From positions 19,250,356 through 19,314,355 of the forward strand of contig CM042090.1 of the NCBI GenBank assembly GCA_023512835.1: DNA of 64,000 nt, in the 5' to 3' direction. Made by a program: the position numbers and the translations under genes. The notes below the pieces were generated by a model. The model searched no databases. It saw only the letters and a program-made list of their open reading frames with translations, and was not told the origin of the DNA. Origin of the DNA: Taxillus chinensis (lineage: Eukaryota > Streptophyta > Magnoliopsida > Santalales > Loranthaceae). This document shows, piece by piece, positions 14,386-26,900 of this stretch (position 1 is its first letter; every line of letters starts with the position of its first letter).

Positions 14386-15816
14386 CTACAGCCCGGACCT
14401 CGGATCAGAGTTAAAGGTTTCCCACTGTCGCTGCCCCAGGGACGGCGTCGCTGGTGACTTCCCTCCCATCTGCTGCAAATCCGGCGCCATCTCCGACACG
14501 CTCCACACCTTAACGGACTTGTCGAGGCTGCCGCTGTACACGATCAGCCGCCTCTCCTTTTCCTTATCCTCCTCTGCAGCGAGGCACTTAACAGGGCCGG
14601 TGTGGCCCGTCAGAACCGACAGACACATGTGCACCATCCCCTCCCTCCGCCACACGCATATGGTCTTGTCGGCGGAGCCGCTGAACACCAGCCTCCCTGC
14701 GGCGGCGAGACAGAGCACCGCCAGCTTGTGCCCCTTGAGGACCCCACCGTGTGCCAACACCTTTTCCCTCTCCCAGAAGTTGACCATCCCGTCGGAGGAG
14801 CCGCAGTAGACCATGGAACCGGGGGGCGCGTTCACCGCTAACGCGGTCACGGCGCACTCCTGCTTCAGCAGCGGTTGGACGAGGGTGTGCTTGGTGGCCT
14901 TCCCGTGGGTCTCCCGCCGCCACACCTTGACGGTACCGTCGGCTGAGCCGGTGATGACGAGGCCTTCGGTGGTGGTGACGAGGGCGTTGACGGCGTCGTC
15001 GTGGGCGTGGACGGACTCGAGGCACTTGGAGTCGGAGATCCTCCACACCTTGAAGCTGCGGTCCCAGGAGGCGGTGTAGAGGAGGCCGTGGTCTTCGTTG
15101 AGGCTCATGCATGAGATGGCGTCGGAGTGCTTGATCCAGAGCGCGCTGCGGTGGCGTCGGACCTCCACGTAATTGCTGGGCTTTATGGAGCTTTTGAAAA
15201 TGTCTTTCAAGGTGGGCAGCGTGCCGGCGCGCTTGTGGACGGAGGGGGCTTTGGGGGAGACCTTCCACACGCGTATTTTACCGTCCTGGTGACCGGTGAA
15301 GATTTTATGGCCGGAGATGACGATGGCCTTCACGAGGCCGCTGTTGGACTTGAATCCGGAGAACTCTTTGAGGTTCTTCCAGACACGGATGTTCTTGCTG
15401 TCGGAACCGGTGTAGAGGAGGTCGCCGGTGGCGGCGAGGGAATAGATGTGGCCTTCTTCCCGGACGAGGGAGCCGATGAGGCCGGTCTGGGGAAGTTGGG
15501 CGGCGGCGGAGGCGTTGGCGGAATCGGAGTCGAAGTCGGCCCAGGAAGGAGGGTCCGCGTACGAGGTCTGGTTCCAGGGGGACATTGCCAGTGGGGACCC
15601 CTCCACGCTCATGCGCGTGCTGTCAAAGTACCCGGGGCTTGCGGTGGCTGAGGCGCTGCTGTACCGGCCGCCGAAGTCATCGTCCAGGTGGTTGGGTGAT
15701 GCGGAGATGTTGGGATCGGAATGAACCTGATTTCCGTATCTCGGCCTTGGTAACCCGGAGCCGCTCGCATCCGCCACCATGGTTCCTCCTCTCGCCTCGC
15801 TCATTGATCCGCGCAC
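14386..15816 (-). CDS. JGB: WD40 repeat protein, JINGUBANG-like
   Basis: Intronless gene for a 476-residue WD40 protein. JINGUBANG in Arabidopsis is a pollen protein that holds back germination and pollen-tube growth through a TCP factor; shared function here is inferred from similarity. The N-terminal 110 residues are Ser/Ala/Gly-rich and look disordered. Seven WD repeats follow, ending in IRVWKN, IRVWKV, FKVWRI, VKVWRR, VNFWER, ICVWRR and VKVWSV, enough for one closed propeller (about residues 115-460). A second Met at residue 5 (15804) could be the real start; nothing in the sequence decides between them. The coding region is strikingly GC-rich compared with its AT-rich flanks, which creates long open frames on the opposite strand that are not genes. 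It lies upstream of, and in the same direction as, no close partner; AOS is 3.3 kb away. Confidence 0.9.
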   Translation of the reverse strand: MRGSMSEARGGTMVADASGSGLPRPRYGNQVHSDPNISASPNHLDDDFGGRYSSASATASPGYFDSTRMSVEGSPLAMSPWNQTSYADPPSWADFDSDSANASAAAQLPQTGLIGSLVREEGHIYSLAATGDLLYTGSDSKNIRVWKNLKEFSGFKSNSGLVKAIVISGHKIFTGHQDGKIRVWKVSPKAPSVHKRAGTLPTLKDIFKSSIKPSNYVEVRRHRSALWIKHSDAISCMSLNEDHGLLYTASWDRSFKVWRISDSKCLESVHAHDDAVNALVTTTEGLVITGSADGTVKVWRRETHGKATKHTLVQPLLKQECAVTALAVNAPPGSMVYCGSSDGMVNFWEREKVLAHGGVLKGHKLAVLCLAAAGRLVFSGSADKTICVWRREGMVHMCLSVLTGHTGPVKCLAAEEDKEKERRLIVYSGSLDKSVKVWSVSEMAPDLQQMGGKSPATPSLGQRQWETFNSDPRSGL

Positions 15817-18800
15817 TCGCGTCTCGCCTTCGATCGCCTGCTACTCCAATTAATCCAAATATTATTAATTACTGCTAATTATTGAGATTGTTTGTTGTCT
15901 ATTATCAATTATTAGCCTTTTCAAACAACTTGTTTATGATCGATTATTAATGAAACCCAAAGCTCAACAACGGGCGAGGAAATTAACGAAGTAACAGAAC
16001 AGAAGAAGTGTGGGTGGGTGTGTGTGTCTTTTAATGGATTGAAACCGATAAAAATGAGGGAAAGGCGGGAGAGGAGACGGTGACGAGTATATATGAATAC
16101 AGGACACCGGCACCGCAGAACGGATTCGGGTAGCAGACACGTGTGAGGTATATGAACGGAGACATTTGAAGTTTTTGGGGCCCCACGCTAATAACGTCGT
16201 GTTTGTGTGCGCGCGCTGTTTTGAACTTCCGGGTTGTAGTGGGGTGGATGTCCGAGAGTTTTGAGGCCTCATGCTATTTTTCGATGTTATAATTCAAACA
16301 ACAAATACAAGCAGTGGAATTATCAAAATTTCCCACATTCATATCATATAGTAACTTTCTTTTTCTTTTTTGATTTACGATAGTTAAAGCTTAAAAATAA
16401 TCACTTACGTAACTTCTTATTAATAACACTGGGCATCTTAATAAGAACTTTTTATTTGGAATATTATGCTTTTTTCTCTACTAAATAATAACCATATGGT
16501 TTAACTTTTTTAGATGACTTGTAACTAAATTATTAAACATTATTATTACAATAAATATATACAGATATAATTGGATTTTTGTCTAGATGATTATATGACG
16601 CAACAATGTCATCAAAAAAAATTCATCATCAGAATTATATTGCGCCACATTATCATTTGGACAAAAATTTAAATGTATCATTTGAATGAATATTATCAAC
16701 ACTTCAATGCTTAACGTTCTACACCTTAGTGGCAACGTTGATTGTATACAAGGTCAGAAATTGTAGGTTAGGCAGAACATTGAGAATTCACTTATCACGA
16801 AATAAATACCGTGACAAGAAACACAACCTGCTTTGATAATATATTAAGAATTTAATAGTTAACATCCTAAATTCAATTAGCCGTAAAAGATTCTACCCTT
16901 GTATCTATATAAAACTATACTTGATTGGTTAATTTCTAAAATGTGAAACTAACAAATATAATCTCTTATCATTATGACTCTCACCTAAAACCCAAGGCAA
17001 TTTGATATTATTTTGACTCGAACTTAAAATTGAGTTTAAACATTATACCATAAAAATATTTTATAATTATTTATAAAAATTTTATAGAAATTGAGCACAA
17101 ATTAATAAATATTGAGTTAAACTACATGATCATTAAAAAATGCAAGACCCAAGTATTATGCCTACACTTGTTTGGTATGATGCATTTTTTTTGAAAACAT
17201 TATTATTTTTAAAAACGGTAAGTCCGATGAATTTAAAATATTTACAAGTGATGGAAATTTATCTGGATTCACAGATTTTTAAAACAATAATATTTTTAAA
17301 AATAATAAAAAATTACCAAAGGTAGTGTAGCACTTCGTTTGACAATCCAATAATATTAACAAGATATTAATACAATCCTACTTTAAAACTAGTAATACAC
17401 CAAGTCGCTAATGTATCCATTTGTCCACTAATGTACATAATTTTTTTAAAATATTAATCCGAGATTAATTAAAATGGCTTATTAATAAAATATTAGTTTT
17501 GGATTGCTAGTCCTAACCTTATCGGTAGCCATAATTTGAGAGGAAAAAAATGACAATTTTAAAAAACATTATTCTTGAGACGAAAAAGCTATTATTTTTG
17601 AGAGAAAAACAAATTATTGAATTACTAAAAAAAGTTAAAAGCGTCATTTAAAGCCGTATTTAGTATGCAAGAAATGAATAAAATTTCATTCTTTTCCCAT
17701 ATTTGGTACAAGAAAGGAATTAACCATTTTCATGAAAATGTTATACCTCTAACCAGGGATATATTGACTCCTTCCATATCTAAGGTTTAGATCGATTCCC
17801 TTGCATGGAGTAATTAATTTTACAGTCATACCCCCTCCTTGATGTATCTCTCTCTTTCACATCGAGAAGAAGGCCCCCGTTGTCCTTGGCATGTATGCTT
17901 ATGGAATAAAAATCATTCCATCTCTTTTGTTCCTAAAAAAGGAAATACAATGCATCGCCAACACAACAGAATACCATCCCACGAGCCAGAAGGTGTGTGC
18001 TTGCAAGTTATTTGAGCTTTTTTTGGTCTACTCCAGAGCATTAGAAAATTTAGAGCATATTTAATTTCAACTTTGTTGGTTTATGCCCATCTTGATTCAA
18101 TTTCTTTTGACTCTGCATACTAAACGAGCTATAAATGGTAAGAATAGAGCAATCATTGCATCAACAAACTCCATGTTTTTTTAAATATTATTTTTATTTA
18201 TTTAAATTAATGTGCTATTAGCACACCCATTTTAAAACAAAGTATATGCTTGTCTAAATATTTCTTTTCTCATTTTATTTTCTCTGAAAGCATAATACTA
18301 CTTAAAGTTCTCATTTTTTTAAATGAACGACTCAAATAGTCATTAAAGGTTAACATAAATGAAATGTAAGCATGAATAACATATTACTTGATAAAATGTG
18401 ACAAAGCAGATTATAAATTTACCATTTTGATTATAAGTATGTAAATTTTAAACTATGGATTTCTAACTTAATTATTTAAAGTTCAAATATAATTTCAAGA
18501 CTTTTGGATTTATATTTCTTGGATTATATACATTTTAAGTGAGTATGAAAATTCTGAACATAACGATAAACTTTTGTCCGATTTTAATTTTTTATTTTTA
18601 AAATTGTTTGCTAACTAATGATCTAATGTGAATTTATTTGAATATTTGCTGCAGAAGTTATAAAGTTTTTTAAATAACTGCCGAGTCCCATGTTATTTAA
18701 TCGCATGATAAAAACATACGCGGGAAAATATGTCGAATGGAAGTTGAGGGCAGGCAAAAGGTCGTACAATGCATTATTATTTTTTCAATTATACCATTTA

Positions 18801-19108
18801 AAAAAAAACAAAAAAAATAAATACAAGTCCACCAGTATATTGTAAATAAGTCTATCCGTACATAAATTAAATCATGACGCACTTGGGGATTTGGATATTG
18901 GACTGACTCTTTATTGACATAATAAACTATACGGCTTACCAATACCGGGGTTGACCCACCACACTCCACAGCAACAATCAGCGACACAGTAACTAATTTC
19001 TTTACCGCAGTACAGACTTCATTATTATTACCCCTCGAACTATATATTTACCGACCCTGGGTCCAATTTCTCATCCGCCGACGGCGCCGTCACTCGCCGC
19101 CGCGGTGA
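15817..19108. other. Intergenic spacer (JGB upstream / AOS downstream)
   Basis: About the first 450 bases (15817-16270) are GC-richer and should be the JGB leader and promoter. The rest is AT-rich with no credible exon. A 150-base element with TTTGGTA/TACCAAA ends lies at 17171-17320 and is listed separately. The stretch around 17650-18000 has GGAAT/ATTCC-rich text next to a TTTGGTAC motif, which resembles a decayed MITE but has no clean termini. The final 100 bases before AOS should be its 3' UTR. Confidence 0.6.
17171..17320. mobile_element. MITE-like non-autonomous element (candidate)
   Basis: A 150-base AT-rich segment begins TTTGGTA and ends with the exact reverse complement TACCAAA. 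Inward of these ends both arms continue as imperfect inverted copies rich in TTATTATTTTTAAAAA, so the element could fold into a long hairpin. It has no coding capacity. Structure fits a small hAT- or Mutator-type MITE, but I could not define a clear target-site duplication, and AT-rich arms can look complementary by chance. Confidence 0.4.
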
Positions 19109-20704
19109 TCAGAAACTGGCCCTCTTCAGAGACGTCAACGTCACCGAAGCCCCTAAGGCGGACGTGCCTACCTCGATATCGAACGAATCGTAGCGCAAAA
19201 ACAGCTCCGCCACCAACAGCCTGGACACCAAATTCACAAAGTCCTTTCCCGCGCACTGCTTGTTCCCCAGTTTCGGACTCTCCGTCTCCGGGCCGTTAGA
19301 CCACAGCACGTGCTTCAGCAGCCTGGCTCCCTCCTCGCCCACGAACCGGTCCCCCACAAACTCCTCCGGCCTCTCGAAGATCCTCGGATCCCTGGTCGCG
19401 AACGGCTGGTACCCGAACATCAACTCCCCTTTCTTCACCCGAAACCCCGCGTCGTGGCTCTCCACCACCATGTCCCGCTTCGCTCTCCCGTACTGGAGGG
19501 CCACCGGCGGGTCGATCCGGAACGCCTCATGGATCGTTGACTTCACCAGCGGCATCTTTTCCAGCGCCGACATCGTTAGGTTCCCGCCGCTTGCTTTCAC
19601 CGCGGAACGGACCTCGTCGGCCAGGCGTGCGTGGAGCTCGCCGCCGGCGCGTCCGATGGACTTGAGCACGCTGGGGAAGAAGATCTTCATGCCGCCGAAG
19701 GAGTTGAAGCACGTGGCGAACAAGAGGTTGTGGCAGGCCTCCTCCCGATCGATCCCCATTTTCTCGGCCTCGTCGAGGATCGCCGCCGAGGAACCGTAAA
19801 AGAAATCGTACAGCCTCCGGTAGTCGGACTTCACGAGCGCCGGCGGGAGGGGGAACGTGTGGAGGAGGAGGTCTTCCACAAACTTGGGGAGGCCCAGAGT
19901 GAGTAGCGGGCTCAGCTGGAACAGGACCCATTTCCCGATCAGTCCGGGCCCGTCCAGGCCCAGGTCCGTGTCGGCCGGGTCCGCCCCGTACAGCGCCCGC
20001 GCCAGAAAGTTGAAGCACGCCTGGTCGTTAGCTTCGCCGAAACTGGCCTTGCCCTTGGCGGCGAGGTCGGTTTCGAGGGCCTCGAAGAGCTGGGTGAAGC
20101 TGGCGTGGAACTCCGGCATGATCTTGTCGCGGCGGCGCTGGAGGAGGAAGAACATGAGCTGCTTCAGCTTGGCGTGGCTGGGTTCGGACGGGTCCAGGTA
20201 GGAGAGTACCCGGTAGCCGCCGGTGAGGTCGGTGGAGGGCATGAATGTGCCGGTGAAGAGGTCGCGCTTTTCGACCAAGGAGACGTCGAAGAGGACAGGG
20301 AAGCTCTTGCCGTCGAGCAAGACGATGACGCGCGGGTCGGAGGCGATGAATGGGCCGGGTGGCATGTTGGCCCGGAACACGGTGGACTTGTATTTCTGGA
20401 CCCGGGACTTGAAGAACGCGTCCGCGCCCTGGTTGTAGAAGTAGTCCAGGCGGTCCACCAGCGGTCCAATTAATGGGAGGCCGTAATCTCCGGGAATTTT
20501 CTGGATCGGGAGTTGTGCCGGCGGCGGGATAAACGGTGTCGGTGCGGATGGAAACGTTTTCTCCGACACGGAGGCACAGATGGGTCGACGAATGGTGAAG
20601 AGTTTTGGACGAGTTGCGTTCAACCCGGACGTTTGTCTGCGCGACAGAATCGCGGAGGATTGCAGAGAATGCACACACAGGGAGGACGGGGAAGAGAGTG
20701 CCAT
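19109..20704 (-). CDS. AOS: Allene oxide synthase (CYP74A), plastidial
   Basis: Converts 13-hydroperoxy-linolenic acid into an unstable allene oxide, the first committed step of jasmonate synthesis, in plastids. Single exon of 531 residues, as usual for CYP74A. I start it at MALSSPSSL because the next part is Ser/Arg-rich and looks like a chloroplast transit peptide; an in-frame ATG 13 codons upstream (20743) is less likely. Landmarks: IPGDYGLPLIGPLVDRLDYF after the transit peptide, FRANMPPGPF, FMPSTDLTGGYRVLSYLDPS, the altered I-helix NSFGG, the EAFR (ExxR) motif, and the haem loop NKQCAGKDFV with the ligand Cys near residue 484. There is no N-terminal membrane anchor, as expected for CYP74. 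Coding GC is high, so reverse-strand open frames are shadows. A TATA box lies about 235 bases upstream. Confidence 0.97.
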   Translation of the reverse strand: MALSSPSSLCVHSLQSSAILSRRQTSGLNATRPKLFTIRRPICASVSEKTFPSAPTPFIPPPAQLPIQKIPGDYGLPLIGPLVDRLDYFYNQGADAFFKSRVQKYKSTVFRANMPPGPFIASDPRVIVLLDGKSFPVLFDVSLVEKRDLFTGTFMPSTDLTGGYRVLSYLDPSEPSHAKLKQLMFFLLQRRRDKIMPEFHASFTQLFEALETDLAAKGKASFGEANDQACFNFLARALYGADPADTDLGLDGPGLIGKWVLFQLSPLLTLGLPKFVEDLLLHTFPLPPALVKSDYRRLYDFFYGSSAAILDEAEKMGIDREEACHNLLFATCFNSFGGMKIFFPSVLKSIGRAGGELHARLADEVRSAVKASGGNLTMSALEKMPLVKSTIHEAFRIDPPVALQYGRAKRDMVVESHDAGFRVKKGELMFGYQPFATRDPRIFERPEEFVGDRFVGEEGARLLKHVLWSNGPETESPKLGNKQCAGKDFVNLVSRLLVAELFLRYDSFDIEVGTSALGASVTLTSLKRASF

Positions 20705-20936
20705 TTTCTGTTGTGTGTGCGTGGGACTCAAAATTTGACCCACACTCTATCTATATCCTAATTAAATAGACTAATACCTATATCAAAGAATAATAATAAT
20801 AAAGGGAATGAGATTTTTTTCTTCTTAGACAAAAAAAGAAGAAGCCTATAATGGAATGCAGAAGAGAGAATGATGTAGTGGGCAGTGGGGGCGTCGTCGG
20901 TTGTGATGGAAGAAACATTGATGCAATATGGACGTG

Positions 20937-20944
20937 TATTTATA
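20937..20944 (-). promoter_or_regulatory. TATA box of the AOS gene
   Basis: On the minus strand the sequence reads CCTATAAATACACG, a strong plant TATA consensus, about 235 bases before the proposed AOS start codon. This implies a transcribed leader of roughly 200 bases. The leader is free of introns as far as I can judge. Confidence 0.6.
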
Positions 20945-23900
20945 GGGTGGGCAGTATACGTACCCCGGTACCCGGCCATGAGACGAGCTAGCTAGCCTCC
21001 CAATCCGGCTTGACTTTTAGTAGCAGAGAAAGTAATATGTTTTATTTGGGTGTTTTCAATAGCTGTCTTTTTTAGTACAGAAAATTTTTAAACAGATTAT
21101 TTTTAAGTCTTTAAAAATAAAAATAAAAATTTATTATTTTTATTTTTATAATTTTTATATTTCAAAATAACTATTATATTTAAATAAAAAATAAAAAATA
21201 ACTCAAACAGGCTTTTTGTATAAAACAGTAGTTTTAAGGTATAAAATAATAGAATGGTATGGTATTTTAATCCATAATATCTCTGCTGTTAATAGGATTG
21301 TGATTTGTTGCATGTGAATTAGGATTGCACATCATTTCTGCTCTTTTTGAGTTTTTATTTTAAATACATACTAATGAAGCGTAGATTTTAAGATAAAAAA
21401 CAGAAAAATGGTGAAGTCTAGTCTGTGATGTGGTTCGTTCAAAATTATTGGGTGAAAAAAATTGAAAAAAAAAAAAGGAGCCTTTGATGTGGCATCGCAT
21501 TAGTAATTATTAAAAAAAGGCCTATATTTATGACTTGTTTATTTTAATATTGTTCTCTTCTTAGCAATTTTTTTAAAGGAGACCCCAAGCGACTCGTGGA
21601 ATGTGTGGCTATTTGCCGATGTTTAGTGGAAGAAAGGCTTGGCAACTTTTTGTGGGGAATAAAATCCACTTTTATAAGGTATCTTCTGGGAAATCCCACC
21701 CGACCATCCATGCTTTCAACCTTGAACCCCCTTTTCCTTCTAAACCCGCGTGCTTTCCCTTATAAAAGCAAGTGAGAATGATTTTTGTACTCACTATCCG
21801 TTCCGACTCCCTTACAAATACAATACGGTTCACCAATTAGTGTACGTATGTTTCTTTTTGTTGGAAACGAATTCAGATTTAACTAGTTTCGGACAAAGAA
21901 AACATGGCTAATATTCTATGTACCCCATGACTTGGTTGACGTCACTCTTTACGCTACTCTGTGTGTCGTAATGTATAAATTGTGCGATGGACCTTTTTTT
22001 TTTTGTATTAATACATTCAAATTGTATTAGTATTATAATAAATAATATAACAGGTATGATGAGAACAAGTAACAAAAGGCCACAGAAATTGTAAAAAGTA
22101 TGCAAGGCGGCGTGGGCAATTTGCCAATACCCGGACAACCACTGTTTCAAATTGGTTTTAAATTGCTGCCTCTTCTTGAATTGCGTGAACAAGTGTATAA
22201 ATAGTTAGTATAAACAATTGGTTTCAAAGTCAACCCCCAACTTATTTTGCAATCGGTTAAAATATGATTGGGTTTAATATGAAAAATAATAAATTTAATT
22301 TTTAATCAAACGATTCATTAAATTTGTAAAAATTAATTTTACTAGATAAATTTCATTTTAATATTGAAATAATTCATGTGAGAAAAAAGAGATAATTTGA
22401 AATATAGAAAAAAAGTAAAATTAATATTTTATTAAATAGACTACTTATTATTTATTATCGTAAAAAATAAAAAAATAAATTTTTAAAAAATAAATTTTAA
22501 TTTAAAAAACTGTGCACAACTCTTCAAAAAAAAAAAGAAGTCGAAGGTTATATATATCATACGATGGAAAAGGATACTGCTACGTGTACCTACAGCGCAT
22601 GCATATATATATACACGTACAATACAATTGTCTTTTTCAATAATTTCAGTACCCGTACCCATCATCAGTACACACAAATCTATTCTACGGGGAAAGGGCA
22701 GAGCGCGGCGGACGGCACATCTCGCGCCCAACTACAGTACTCCTTCACGCAAAGGAGACCCCAATCGTCAAATTTAGGCAATGTGCCTGCCTGAAATTTT
22801 GATGGTAGTTACCCAAGGGGCAATGTTAGGTACAATTGGGATTGGATAATTTTTGAGTAATCGTGATGAGTGTTAGTCTAGGAAATAAAAGGAAAAAAAT
22901 AGAATGTCTAATTCCTTACGATTATGCGAATATTTTTATTTTGATATTTATTTTATTACAAATATTTTTTTTATTAGCACTTTTTATATAAAATGAAAAC
23001 AACTCCAGCTTCAATAAATATTAGCAAATATATTAATTTTATAGATTCTAACCTTTCAAAAATGAAAAAAAAATATAAAGATGAATTAAATAATATTTAA
23101 CATATAATTTACATGTAAGTAATTGAAAATGATCATAATAAAATATTTAATTTTCAATTTGAGATAGGATAGCCAATTTTGTCTCTCCATCTCAACATGA
23201 CTAGAGTTGAGTTGGAAAAAACATTTAAGTTTGATTAGGTTAACTACAAAGACAAAAAAAAAACAACAGCAATAATATAATATAATAAACGCGTATACAC
23301 CGTCAAACACCAAACAAACAAGAATGTGAAGATTCCAGCATTCACAGCTCGCGTGGGTCTTCAGGTCCACCTTTTTTGCAAACAAAAGCGCGGTGGACGA
23401 AATTGAATTTTGAATTAATACATAACATCCAACATGGTTCAATGGTTGGACTTTGGATTTTGTAATGTGAGCAGCAGCAGCAGCGGCGGTACAGGAAGGA
23501 AGGTTTGGTATGATCGATGATGACGGGTCAGTCAAACCGCCCATTAATTCTATTTCTTTGAGTCCACGCGCCACGCTCTCCGGCCGGCCGGCCAAGGACC
23601 CATCACTCGTGGATGGATGGACGGAGCCCGTCGCGAGTTCCACCTGCGCCCCAGTCCAACAATGCCTACGAGCACGTTCCATTTTCTTTTTTTATCATGC
23701 CACGTGTATATAATATATACTCACCCTGATTTTTAAACTAATTTTAGAGTTGTAGATTCATAATTTCTATTTCTATTTCGATATATATTTTATTTATTTT
23801 TTATATCTCATTTTTTATTTTTTTCTCATTTATTTATTATAATCAATTAAAAGAAATCAAATAAAAAAATAAATAATAAATAATAATTCTTTAAATATGA

Positions 23901-26900
23901 AAATTTTCTTTCTAATATTTATTTTCAATTATTAAATTTTACAGTGCCATATAATTTTTATCCAAAAATTAAAATTTCTCTACATTAAAAAACTACATTT
24001 TCAATCGGATATGGGTCACCTATCCTGGTTGATAACTTTTTATTAGGCGGATATGCACTTCGAATGATTCCCATCCGATAATCATGACTAATTTATATAA
24101 AAACAATTAGCTATAATATTTTTAAAAAAACTTAAAGCATAATTAACGCATTTTTTAATTAACAAATTTATTATAATATAATGCTAATACATTTAAATGT
24201 ATTTTAAAACAACAAATTAATTATTATTAAATATCTTATAATATTTATAATATGAATCCGTAATAAAATGGGCAACTGAGTTTGGTTTGAGTATCGGCTC
24301 ACTCGTTTCTATACTTAAGGGTATGTATTTATCCATTTTACCCGTTCTATCCGCCTGACTCAGTTTAAACTTACTCGCTTCCCGTGCTATCCTCTCAAAT
24401 CATATATAATTATTAATGTTTAGTAAATAAAATATTATACTCATGATTATAATTATTTTATATTTTATATGTTTATTTTTTTAGTATATCTCCTTAATTA
24501 TAGATCGATGGTTGATATATGCTCATATGCTGTACTTGTTAAAAATTTAACAAATGTGCAATTATTTATTTACATGTGATATGTCGCTTTTAGCCTTTTA
24601 CTAAAGTATTTGTTTTATCTGTATCCATATATGCTGTACCTAATTGCCTTTGTTAGTAGTTTGACTCTGACACACACACGCGCATATATAAAAAAAATAT
24701 AAAAAAGCTGATACCAGTTGTCAGCTTGATGTTGAAACAAACATTTATTATTGATTTGGTTATTTTCGATATTACGATCCATATATTTTATTTAAAGACA
24801 TTTTTGACTCTCAAAGATTTGGTCATGTTAAAGAAGGCCACGCACCCCCGGCCATGTATGTTGTATGGATTGGATCCATGGACGGACGGAGGGCGATATT
24901 ACAAGTTCCACCTGAGGCCTACCCCACCAAAGTCCATGTGCAACTTCCTTTCTGATCGTGCCACGTACCCATCCTGGGTCCATCAAAAATCTGTAAGTGG
25001 ATTTCATGTTTCCGCACAGTCGCTTCCGCTACGCGTGTAATTATTATGACGTCCTTGAAGCATCATAGACAGTGTCTTACGGACGAAAAAGATGCTACTA
25101 ATTTCCAGCACATTCAGAGAAATTAAATTATTATTTTCATTCTATTTTTTTTTTTTAAAACTTGAGGGTGAAGTGTGTGGGCAGTGGGCACTATGAGGCT
25201 TCAATTGTTTACATGACAAGTGTTCTCACTAACATGCCTTTACCTGATTAGTCACCAGTTGGTTCTAACACCCATCATGATATTCTAATTAATTTCAATG
25301 CCGAAGGTGAGTCACTTGAGTAAAAATTAAAAGACAACATATTATGACAATTCATTTGTTTTTGAGAAAGTCCTTATGTGATTTGTACTCTCCCGGTACA
25401 ATCATTAATACTCATAATTAAATGAGAGTGTGACTCAATAGTAAACTTTAACGAAAACACTAATTTGAATGATATTATATATCTTGTGTTATCCTCAAAT
25501 TGAAGAGATGCGTGTGCAAATATAAGAATATTCATCTTGAAGAAGTAAATTACTTCTAATTATGTTCTAGAATAGTATTTAATTTCAGTCACCAATCTTG
25601 CTTGTAAAATTAAATCTTTTAAGATCAAAACATGCCAGAATAAGAGTTAAAATTAAGTTAGGATAGATATAAACAAGCCCTTAAATAAGAAAAATAATTT
25701 TAATTAAGTATAAGCTCAAAAATAAGTATAACTCTTGGATGTTAACTTTGTAGAGTAATATCATTGAGATAACTCATAGAGGGAATTATTATTTTTGGAT
25801 AATATTAATATTAATATTAATTAGTTTTGATGCCAAACGAAACTTTGAAAGTACAGAAAGGAAAATCTCATATGAAAATTGTCGAAACAGATTAAATGAT
25901 ATCGCTTTTAAGTTAAGCAGTTACTTCGTAAAGAAATCATAGATTTAGTAAAACAATAATATTTCAGCATTCAAGATCTGATGACAAAACTAAACTTGCT
26001 CAAAGTCATAAATGATAGTGTTTAATTGATCAATAGTCATTAGAGCTCGATAATATGACAACACATTATTATTGACTTGAAAACGATATTGTTCGAATAA
26101 TTGAATTAGAAAATTATTAGGTTTTAAAGTTACCAAGAGGGGGGATGAATATATAACTTATGTAAAAAATTTTATAAACTCAAGGATTTGAATTGACTTT
26201 AGAACGTATGTGCAATACTAGATTGCATAAATAAAAACGAGAGATGAGTTGCTAACAAATAATTTTATTAATAAACCTAGTTTCAAATTAAATGCTTTGT
26301 TCTCGTAACTTATAAGAACAATGGTAGCTTTGATTAATAAGACTTTGTTTACAAACTTAATGAAGAACACATGAAAGTTTTCAACACATACTAAAGTGTA
26401 TGAGAGTATATACCTACTTTATTTTTGTCATTTAGTATTATATATATATATATATATTATACAATGATGAGCACAAACTTATATACAGTGCTTCGCTGAT
26501 AATATAATAAGAAAAGAATTTTTTGTATTAACGATCATGATTTCCGAATCAAAACATAAAAATAATATCTTTAGATTAAGTAACCGGATCTTAAACTAAA
26601 TCGTATATGGAAGAACAGTTATCTTTTTCCCCAATGACTGTCTTTTGAATACACATATGATAATGTATTTAAATGAAAATGTCTAGACTTCTTTAATTTA
26701 CATAGTTGTCTCAAAGTGCATAATTAATTCATTTTGTGTAGTCATTTAAATTGTATAGAGCTTCCTCCGTATATCTTTGTAATGCTTTTCCTTTGACATA
26801 CTCACTTTTAATTTGCGTAAAGATTTTAATTTTTGTAATACATGAAAAATTTATAACACAGATGGAAACTCTGTTTTGCTAAGTTTAAACTTTGGAAGTA

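Noticed and set aside
14519..15878. Several long open frames antisense to, or in other frames of, the JGB-like gene (for example 15127-15651 plus, 14588-15268 minus)
   Set aside because: They are by-products of high third-position GC in the WD40 gene. Their proteins are Arg/Pro- or Gly/Val-rich and lack domains.
19260..20761. Long open frames overlapping AOS on both strands
   Set aside because: Same GC-driven shadow effect. The AOS frame alone holds the haem loop, ExxR and transit peptide.
23086..23682. 198-codon minus-strand open frame in the AOS-NASP spacer
   Set aside because: Its second half is Phe/Ile/Lys/Cys low-complexity from AT-rich DNA, it has no domain, and it runs across one of the repeated GC islands.
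26143..26165. GAGGGGGG run as an intact retroelement polypurine tract
   Set aside because: No coding motif of a retroelement could be read within 2 kb on either strand, so it is mentioned only as a possible relic.
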